DNA from: CBFDBT01 sp965603115
Lineage (GTDB): Bacteria; Pseudomonadota; Alphaproteobacteria; Sphingomonadales; Kordiimonadaceae
Direction: 5' to 3'
Length of the DNA: 39,545 bases
Assembly (NCBI GenBank): GCA_965603115.1
Contig: CBFDBT010000003.1
Coordinates: 1-39,545 of the forward strand
A model generated the notes under the pieces. That model was not told the origin of the DNA, ran no database searches, and was given only the letters and a program-made list of their open reading frames with translations. Both the position numbers and the translations under genes were made by a program. Below are positions 34,063-39,545 of this stretch, one piece after another (the stretch's first letter is position 1; each line of letters starts with the position of its first letter).

Positions 34063-35130
34063 TTACCAATCTGACATACCTGTTGTTAGGCCGGCTTTTT
34101 TATTAGCTACAATTCGCCAAAGGCGTAAATCGCCAGATTCGAGCATCTTTTTCCGACGAGCCCAAAATTCTGCTTCTCGCATGAGGGTTTGAATGAGGGC
34201 TGTGCCATTTTCTTGTTTGACAAGCTTTGTAGCCACTTTGTCCGCTCCCGCCCATGCATGGTTGATCAACTTAATATACTCATCAGTGATATCTTCGCTC
34301 ACCCGTACCTGAAGTTTTACACCTTTGATAAGGCCCTTAAGCTGGTCAGCGGTACTCGGACAAGGATCAGTAGGTTCACCTACGCGCCACTGTTTATAGG
34401 TATCTTTTGTGTAGACGCTGTCATCAGCGACAACATAATCTGTAATGAGCACTAATCCACCAGGCTTGAGTTTTTCTTCAACCGCGCGGATCATGCCTGA
34501 TTTATTTTTTATAGTGAAAAGAGCCTCTTTGGAAAGAATACGGTCAAATTGACGGTCAAATTCATCATGTTCTTCTGGGTTATAATAGGATATTTCTGCC
34601 TTTTTCTCCATGCCTGCAATTTTAGAAAGCTTATTACCGGCTGCAACAAGTTGCTCTGATGCCTCATACCCGGTTACCCAGACCCCAAAACGATCAACAA
34701 GGGTCCGTGCAGGGCCGCCTAATCCAGCCCCCAGTTGTACCATACTCATTTCGGGGCTGAGTGCTAAAAGCTTAGAAAGCCCAACGATATATTCCGGCCC
34801 ACCCGGTCCACAAAAGCCGTCACCCCAAACATAGTGAGCAATTTCAATTGTTTCTTCATCCCATGGATCTACCGGCAGGGCAGCATCAAGAGTGTCTGGG
34901 GGTTTTTTTTCGGCCGAGGTGTCATTTAAATCAGATATGCCATCACAAGCATTTCTTTCAGCAAGTCGAGCCGCAATTTCATCAGAGTCATAGCCTTCCC
35001 ACCAAGCTTTAAGTCTAAGCCCGATAGGAACTTGCACTCCATGAGAGTTATAGCCTGCTAACCAAGCTTTAAGCTTAAGCCCGAGAGGAGTTTTTACTTT
35101 ATCGGGCGTATTTTCAGTTTCATCTGACAC
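34063..35130 (-). CDS. SAM-dependent methyltransferase with duplicated N-terminal motif
   Basis: The C-terminal two thirds (about residues 90-310 of 355) form a class-I methyltransferase: 'MVQLGAGLGGPARTLVDRFG' is the SAM-binding motif I, 'DRILSKEALFTI' motif II and 'KLKPGGLVLITDYVV' the post-motif, similar to UbiE/sterol or phosphoethanolamine methyltransferases. The substrate is unknown. The N-terminus carries two copies, 20 residues apart, of a motif 'P-[LI]-GL-[KR]-LKAW-x-x-GY-[ND]-S', at about 14-28 and 34-48. It is an amphipathic Trp/Lys-rich segment I do not recognise. The start is GTG at 35130 with GGGGA nine bases upstream. The gene stands alone between acs and pheT. Confidence 0.82.
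   Translation of the reverse strand: MSDETENTPDKVKTPLGLKLKAWLAGYNSHGVQVPIGLRLKAWWEGYDSDEIAARLAERNACDGISDLNDTSAEKKPPDTLDAALPVDPWDEETIEIAHYVWGDGFCGPGGPEYIVGLSKLLALSPEMSMVQLGAGLGGPARTLVDRFGVWVTGYEASEQLVAAGNKLSKIAGMEKKAEISYYNPEEHDEFDRQFDRILSKEALFTIKNKSGMIRAVEEKLKPGGLVLITDYVVADDSVYTKDTYKQWRVGEPTDPCPSTADQLKGLIKGVKLQVRVSEDITDEYIKLINHAWAGADKVATKLVKQENGTALIQTLMREAEFWARRKKMLESGDLRLWRIVANKKAGLTTGMSDW
34981..35100. repeat. 60-bp in-frame tandem duplication inside methyltransferase gene
   Basis: Units 34981-35040 and 35041-35100 align without gaps at 46 of 60 positions by my count, with the core ACCAAGCTTTAAG identical. The period is exactly 20 codons and encodes the repeated amphipathic motif. Most differences preserve the motif residues. 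Confidence 0.85.
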
Positions 35131-35222
35131 AGACGCATTTCCCCAAAACCAATATTAAACCCCCAAAAGATATCGACGAATCATGCAAATATTTGTTATT
35201 TCGGTCAAGAGCTTATCATATT

Positions 35223-35242
35223 AATCATTTTGAGCAATGATT
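35223..35242 (-). terminator. AT-rich hairpin abutting pheT stop
   Basis: AATCATT (35223-35229) pairs with AATGATT (35236-35242) around a 6-base loop, immediately after the pheT stop codon in the leftward direction. The stem is 7 bp and AT-rich and is not followed by a real U-tract, so it is at most a weak terminator or an mRNA 3'-end stabiliser. Confidence 0.4.
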
Positions 35243-37627
35243 TTAACTTCGCAGCGTTACACCTTCTAATTTTGAAGCGGCCGTGACGATCTTCTCACAA
35301 ATGGATTCGATTTCTTTATCCGAAAAGGTCTGGCTTTGAGGTTCGAGCGTGACACTGATGGCAATGGATTTCTTGTCAGCCTCAATGCGGTCCCCTTCAT
35401 AAACGTCAAAAATACGCACTTGCTTAATGTGTGTTTTATCAGAGCCTTTAACGGCGCGCATCAGGTCACTGGCTGCCAGAGTGCGATTCGCCACAAAAGC
35501 GAAATCACGTTCAACCATTTGCAAATTTGAAACATTTAAGGCGCCACGACTTGCTGATTTTGCACGGCGAGGAGGTATTTTTTCAATGAATATCTCAAAG
35601 GCAACCATTGGGCCATCAATATCAAGCTTAGCTAAAACAGCAGGGTGTACTTCCCCAAAGGCTGCGAGAATAGTTTTTGGACCCAGCCTTAAAGTACCGC
35701 TACGCCCAGGGTGATACCAAGCTGGAGCTTCGTCAAATACTTGCAAATTAGCAATAGGAGCGCCGATCGCTTCAAGCCCCGCGACTGCATCAGCTTTGGC
35801 GTCAAATAGATCAACATCTTTTGACGTATCAGACCAGTTGCGCTCACAAAGCTTTGCGGCTCGTACGCCGGACGCTACCAAATCTTGACCCTTTTCACTA
35901 GAGTCACGATATTGTGGGCCCACTTCAAATAAGGCCACTGATGATGCACCCCTGTCGCGGTTACGCCCGGCCGCTTGTAGTAAGTTAGGTAAAATACTTG
36001 GGCGCATACAGTTCAAATCGGAGGAAATTGGATTTTCAACAATCAGATCATCGCCGCCACCGCCAAAAAGCTCGGCTAGTGAGGTGCTCATGAAGGACCA
36101 TGTTACAGCCTCCATCAAGCCATGGGCAGCAAGACGGCGTTTTATCGTCCGCGCACGACGTTGGTTTTGTGTCAGGGTTGAGCCTGCTTTTTTACCAAGA
36201 GGCGGGAGAGCAACAGCAGGCACGTTATTCAGGCCATGTATGCGGAGCACTTCTTCAACCAGATCGGCTTCGCCTTCAACGTCGCGGCGCCAACTTGGTG
36301 CTTTAACGCTGTAAGGGCTGCTGCCTTCAACTGTAAAGCCAAGACGCTCAAGAATGGCAACTGATGTTGCAGCTGGAAGGTCGAGGCCACCAAGGGTCAT
36401 TACGCGCTCAGGGCGAAAGGATACGGTTTTACCAACTAAAGGCGCAGTGCCAGCTTCGACAACTTCACTAGCCTCACCGCCGCAAAGCTCAAGGATCAAG
36501 GCTGTAGCCTGATCAATACCGCTTGCGAGAGAGAGCGGGTCCACGCCGCGTTCAAAACGATAGCGCGCATCACTTTCGATGCTGTGTTTGCGACCGGTAA
36601 TGGCCGTCGAGATAGGTTCAAACCAAGCAGATTCGACAAACACATTTGTTGTGTCGTCGCCGCAGCCGCTTTCAGTACCGCCCATAATACCGCCAAAACC
36701 GAGTACATTTTTGTCGTCGGCAATCACAGTTTCATCGCCTTTTAGGGTGTATATTTTATCGTCGAGCGCCTCAAAGCTTTCACCCTTTACGCCGGTCCGC
36801 GCACGGATGTTGCCGTTGAGTTTATCAGCGTCATAGACATGCAAAGGCCGCGCGCGATCGTATGTTATGAGATTGGTAATATCCACCAGAATAGATATAG
36901 GGCGCAGGCCAATTGCAGTAAGACGGTCAGCGAGCCACGCTGGGCTTGGTCCATTTTTAATGCCTTTGATCATGCGACCCATAAAGGCCGGACATTCAGC
37001 CGTATCAAGTTCAATGTTGATAGGGGACTTGAATGTGCCTTTAATAGCTTTAGGAGTAGCCGCCTTAAAAGTACCGTGTCCAGCAGCCGCTAAATCGCGA
37101 GCGATACCTTCTACACCGAGGCAATCTTGACGGTTAGGTGTGATGGCAATTTCAATAACAGGATCATCAAGGCCTGCAAAATCAACATATTTGCTGCCAA
37201 CAGTGGCGTCACTTGAAAGCTCAATAATTCCGTCATGATCATTGCCAAGGTCAAGTTCGCTGACTGAACACATCATGCCATCAGACGCGACACCACGTAT
37301 GGTCGCAGCTTTTAGCGTAACATTAATCCCGGGCACATAGTCACCGGGGCGACCAAGAACAACCTTGATGCCGGCGCGTGCATTAGGTGCTCCGCATACT
37401 ATCTGCACGGTCTCACTGCCAGTGTTAACTTTGCAAACCCTGAGCTTATCGGCATTCGGATGTTTTTCAGCACTTGTGATTTCGGCGACAGTAAAAGCAC
37501 CAAGCTTATCAGCAGGGTTCATGACGTCTTCAACTTCAAGGCCGACATTATCAAGACCAAGGAGAATGTCTTCAAGCGAAGCATCAGTGTCGAGATATTC
37601 TTTTAACCAATTGATTGTGAATTTCAT
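35243..37627 (-). CDS. pheT: Phenylalanine--tRNA ligase beta subunit
   Basis: This is the large subunit of the alpha2-beta2 enzyme that charges tRNA-Phe; it binds tRNA and edits mischarged Tyr-tRNA. The 794 residues are full length. An N-terminal tRNA-binding OB fold (about 40-150, 'AEITSAEKHPNADKLRVCKV') is followed by the B3/B4 editing region (about 210-380), the B5 domain (about 400-475), the inactive synthetase-like core (about 490-690), and a C-terminal ferredoxin-fold anticodon-binding domain (about 700-794, 'SNLQMVERDFAFVA'). Its ATG overlaps the pheS TGA by four bases (ATGA), implying coupled translation of equal subunits. Confidence 0.97.
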   Translation of the reverse strand: MKFTINWLKEYLDTDASLEDILLGLDNVGLEVEDVMNPADKLGAFTVAEITSAEKHPNADKLRVCKVNTGSETVQIVCGAPNARAGIKVVLGRPGDYVPGINVTLKAATIRGVASDGMMCSVSELDLGNDHDGIIELSSDATVGSKYVDFAGLDDPVIEIAITPNRQDCLGVEGIARDLAAAGHGTFKAATPKAIKGTFKSPINIELDTAECPAFMGRMIKGIKNGPSPAWLADRLTAIGLRPISILVDITNLITYDRARPLHVYDADKLNGNIRARTGVKGESFEALDDKIYTLKGDETVIADDKNVLGFGGIMGGTESGCGDDTTNVFVESAWFEPISTAITGRKHSIESDARYRFERGVDPLSLASGIDQATALILELCGGEASEVVEAGTAPLVGKTVSFRPERVMTLGGLDLPAATSVAILERLGFTVEGSSPYSVKAPSWRRDVEGEADLVEEVLRIHGLNNVPAVALPPLGKKAGSTLTQNQRRARTIKRRLAAHGLMEAVTWSFMSTSLAELFGGGGDDLIVENPISSDLNCMRPSILPNLLQAAGRNRDRGASSVALFEVGPQYRDSSEKGQDLVASGVRAAKLCERNWSDTSKDVDLFDAKADAVAGLEAIGAPIANLQVFDEAPAWYHPGRSGTLRLGPKTILAAFGEVHPAVLAKLDIDGPMVAFEIFIEKIPPRRAKSASRGALNVSNLQMVERDFAFVANRTLAASDLMRAVKGSDKTHIKQVRIFDVYEGDRIEADKKSIAISVTLEPQSQTFSDKEIESICEKIVTAASKLEGVTLRS

Positions 37628-38703
37628 CGACTTAACCCTCCAGCCATCGTTGGCACATCAAAGGCACTAAATCCATAATGCTTGATCCAGCGGCCATCGG
37701 CATCGAAAAAGGCGCGAAGGTCATTCATGCCATATTTGAGCATGGCCAAGCGGTCTATACCGCAGCCAAAGGCAAAGCCTTGATAGACATCTGGGTCAAG
37801 GTTACAGGCCTCAAGAACCTTGGGGTTAACCATGCCGCAACCAAGAATTTCCAGCCAATCACTACCTGTACCTATTTTAACGGTACCATCTTGCCAGCTA
37901 CAGCCGATATCCACTTCCATTGAAGGTTCGGTGAAAGGAAAATAGCTAGGGCGAAACCGCATTTTCACTTCATCTACTTCAAAGAAAGCTTTGATGAAGG
38001 CTTCCAAGCACCCTTTTAGGTGACCCAGATGCGTACTTTTATCGATCACGAGCCCTTCTACCTGATGAAACATAGGGGTGTGGGTCGCATCGCTGTCTGA
38101 GCGGTAGGTGCGCCCCGGGGCGATAATGCGAATAGGGGGTGTTTCACTAAGCATGGTCCGAATTTGTACGGGGCTTGTGTGGGTTCTGAGTACTTTGCGC
38201 TCACCATTTTCATCGGGCTTCAAGTAAAAAGTATCATGCATTTGGCGCGCGGGGTGTTCCGGTGGGATATTCAGCGCGGTAAAATTATGGAAATCATCTT
38301 CAAGGTCAGGACCTTCGGCGACGTCAAAATCCAAAGCTGCAAAAATTTCTGATATTTCATCCATTACCTGACTAATAGGGTGAATGTAACCAGCAGAGCG
38401 ACCGCCAACGGGTAGGGTAACATCAACACGCTCACTCGCGAGGCGTTCTTCTAGGGCGGCCGTGTCGAGCGCAGTTTTGCGCACAGCGATAGCGTCCGCC
38501 ACTTCGTTCTTTAAGCTATTGAGAAGAGGGCCAAATTCTTTGCGCTCATCAGGTGTCATGCCACCAAGACCCTTCATTAGGCCGGACACGCTGCCCTTTT
38601 TGCCAAGAAGTGCCACACGAACACCTTCGAGGGCTTCAAGATTGGCAGCGGATGTTATCGCAGCTGTGGCTGCTTGTTTTTGATCGTTGATTTTATCATG
38701 CAT
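37624..38703 (-). CDS. pheS: Phenylalanine--tRNA ligase alpha subunit
   Basis: This is the catalytic subunit that forms Phe-AMP. The 359 residues from ATG 38703 fit the family; an in-frame TTG at 38778 would add 25 unconserved residues that overlap a terminator hairpin, and AGGGA lies upstream of 38703. An N-terminal coiled coil ('GVRVALLGKKGSVSGLMKGL') is followed by the class-II synthetase core: motif 1 'HPISQVMDEISEIF', motif 2 with 'LLRTHTSPVQIRTM'-like residues and 'PGRTYRSDSDATHTPMFHQVEG', and motif 3 'AFGCGIDRLAML'. It follows rplT after 97 bp. Confidence 0.97.
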   Translation of the reverse strand: MHDKINDQKQAATAAITSAANLEALEGVRVALLGKKGSVSGLMKGLGGMTPDERKEFGPLLNSLKNEVADAIAVRKTALDTAALEERLASERVDVTLPVGGRSAGYIHPISQVMDEISEIFAALDFDVAEGPDLEDDFHNFTALNIPPEHPARQMHDTFYLKPDENGERKVLRTHTSPVQIRTMLSETPPIRIIAPGRTYRSDSDATHTPMFHQVEGLVIDKSTHLGHLKGCLEAFIKAFFEVDEVKMRFRPSYFPFTEPSMEVDIGCSWQDGTVKIGTGSDWLEILGCGMVNPKVLEACNLDPDVYQGFAFGCGIDRLAMLKYGMNDLRAFFDADGRWIKHYGFSAFDVPTMAGGLSR

Positions 38704-38741
38704 AGAGTTTTTCCCTGAAGTCTCTATAGTATAAACATGCA

Positions 38742-38772
38742 AAAAGGGCCAGCACAAGCGGCTGCCCCTTTT
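38742..38772 (-). terminator. Hairpin between rplT and pheS (terminator or attenuator)
   Basis: In the leftward direction, AAAAGGGGCAGC pairs with GCTGGCCCTTTT with one G-G mismatch, loop CGCTTGT, followed by a short U-run. It can end the rpmI-rplT transcript or act as an attenuator before pheST. No Phe-rich leader peptide was found, so E. coli-style attenuation is not supported. A possible leftward promoter (TATACT at about 38728-38733) follows it. Confidence 0.6.
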
Positions 38773-38800
38773 CTTCAATTTTTTAAACTGACAGTATCAG

Positions 38801-39160
38801 TTATTTTGCGAGGGCGGCCTTAGCTTGATCAACAAGGCTTTTAAAAGCAGTTGCCTCGTGGATTGCCAGATCGCTCAAAACTTTACGGTCAAGCTCGATG
38901 CCAGCCAATTTTAGGCCGTGCATGAAGTTACCATATGTTAAGTCGTTCAAGCGTGCAGCAGCGTTGATACGCTGAATCCAAAGCGCACGAAAAGTTCTTT
39001 TGCGAACTTTACGGTCGCGATAAGCATATTGACCTGCTTTTTCAACGGCTTGACGCGCTACTTTGATTGTATTTTTACGGCGACCACGATAGCCTTTGGC
39101 TTGCTCGAGGACTTTTTTATGTTTTGCGTGTGATACCACACCGCGTTTTACACGTGCCAT
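38801..39160 (-). CDS. rplT: 50S ribosomal protein L20
   Basis: It binds 23S rRNA and is essential early in 50S assembly. The 119 residues show the family pattern throughout: 'MARVKRGVVSHAKHKKVLEQ', then 'AKGYRGRRKNTIKVARQAVE', 'RKRTFRALWIQRINAAARL', and 'LNDLTYGNFMHGLKLAGIEL'. In other bacteria L20 represses its own rpmI-rplT mRNA. It lies 41 bp after rpmI. Confidence 0.98.
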   Translation of the reverse strand: MARVKRGVVSHAKHKKVLEQAKGYRGRRKNTIKVARQAVEKAGQYAYRDRKVRKRTFRALWIQRINAAARLNDLTYGNFMHGLKLAGIELDRKVLSDLAIHEATAFKSLVDQAKAALAK

Positions 39161-39201
39161 TTTTTAATTCCTTACCTAAATTCCGGGGGCCAACAACGGT
39201 A

Positions 39202-39399
39202 TTAACCGTATGGCATAAATTTCTTAATAATACGCGCATCACAATCTTGAAGGATTGTAGTACCACGTAGATTACGGATTTGCTTATTTGTCCGCTTGAT
39301 CATGCCGTGCTGTTTACCAGCTTGGTTGGCACGCACTTTACCGGACGCGGTAAGGCTGAAGCGTTTTTTAACGCCTGATTTCGTTTTCATTTTGGGCAT
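39202..39399 (-). CDS. rpmI: 50S ribosomal protein L35
   Basis: This is a small 65-residue basic protein of the large ribosomal subunit. It starts at ATG 39399 ('MPKMKTKSGVKKRFSLTASG'), with AAGGA six bases upstream; the in-frame ATG at 39414 would add five unconserved residues covering the ribosome site. The C-terminal region with 'QHGMIKRTNKQIRNLRGTT' is typical. infC, often just upstream of rpmI, is not present on this strand in the 146 bp available to the window end. Confidence 0.97.
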   Translation of the reverse strand: MPKMKTKSGVKKRFSLTASGKVRANQAGKQHGMIKRTNKQIRNLRGTTILQDCDARIIKKFMPYG

Positions 39400-39440
39400 T
39401 TTCTGTCCTTTCAATTATAAGACATTTTCATGGGTAAACA

Positions 39441-39458
39441 CGGCAGCCCTTGTTGCCG
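39441..39458 (-). promoter_or_regulatory. Leader hairpin upstream of rpmI
   Basis: CGGCA (39441-39445) and TGCCG (39454-39458) form a 5-bp GC-rich stem with an 8-base loop in the presumed rpmI leader, about 40 bases before the start. It could be part of an L20 autoregulatory site, but the stem is short. Confidence 0.3.
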
Positions 39459-39479
39459 GATCACTCGAATAGAAACGCG

Positions 39480-39508
39480 CTTATAACGCCCGACTTTATA
39501 TAAATCAA
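39480..39508 (-). promoter_or_regulatory. Candidate promoter of rpmI-rplT
   Basis: Read leftward, TTGATT (39508-39503) is 17 bp from TATAAG (39485-39480), a good housekeeping-type promoter. It would give a leader of about 70 bases before rpmI and explains expression without infC directly upstream. Confidence 0.55.
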
Positions 39509-39545
39509 GCGCTTTTGACTCTATTTTGTTTATATCATCATTAGA

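Noticed and set aside
38704..38778. Longer pheS start at TTG 38778
   Set aside because: It would translate through the rplT terminator hairpin and adds residues unlike the family.

Overview
The window is a chromosomal segment of an alphaproteobacterium. I base this on gene content and neighbourhoods that are typical of that class: argD-argF-hslO; rsmB-rpe-heparinase II/III-purH; a 180-kDa-type NAD-glutamate dehydrogenase; a PAS_5-like protein; hemC-hemD-mitofilin-hemY divergent from tsaD-gpsA; an Atm1-type ABC exporter; a DUF1674/SDHAF4-like peptide; and pheST next to rplT-rpmI. Base composition looks moderate (mid-40s % GC by eye), with AT-rich intergenic DNA. I cannot name the genus. No tRNA, rRNA, CRISPR array, prophage or insertion sequence was recognised.

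Layout. 1-573 is the 3' end of an ABC-2 permease. 721-4500 (+) carries argD, argF, hslO and nth. 4501-4654 is an unusually GC-rich, hairpin-rich gap between convergent genes. 4655-10167 (-) carries rsmB, rpe, a heparinase-like protein and purH, read right to left. 10426-11499 (+) carries a CPBP membrane protease and a 54-residue SDHAF4-like protein, closed by a strong bidirectional terminator. 11544-17481 (-) carries the giant NAD-glutamate dehydrogenase and a PAS-like protein. A 393-bp regulatory gap with a 20-bp-period direct repeat follows. 17875-21908 (+) carries a long-chain acyl-CoA synthetase, an Atm1-type exporter and a DUF454 membrane protein. 21913-26147 (-) is the tetrapyrrole cluster hemC-hemD-Mic60-like-hemY. 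26215-29090 (+) carries tsaD, gpsA, a YciI-like protein and a Rieske protein. 29095-33947 (-) carries acs, a YfcG-like GST, an exported methyltransferase-like protein, a SixA-like phosphatase and a lipoprotein. 34063-39399 (-) carries a methyltransferase with a duplicated N-terminal motif, then (in transcription order) rpmI, rplT, pheS and pheT.

Functionally this is mostly core metabolism: arginine, purine, haem and glutamate metabolism, acetate and fatty-acid activation, phospholipid precursor synthesis, tRNA and rRNA modification, and translation. I see no complete novel defence or mobile system. The least explained items are the structured GC-rich block at 4508-4640, the 60-bp in-frame tandem duplication in the 34063-35130 gene, the acs-GST-exported methyltransferase-SixA group, the repeat-bearing promoter regions at 10168-10425 and 17482-17874, and the orphan SDHAF4-like gene.

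Limits. Everything was read by eye; no homology search, folding program or promoter predictor was run. Residue positions are approximate unless a single residue number is given. Several genes use GTG or TTG starts, chosen from ribosome-binding-site spacing and family length.
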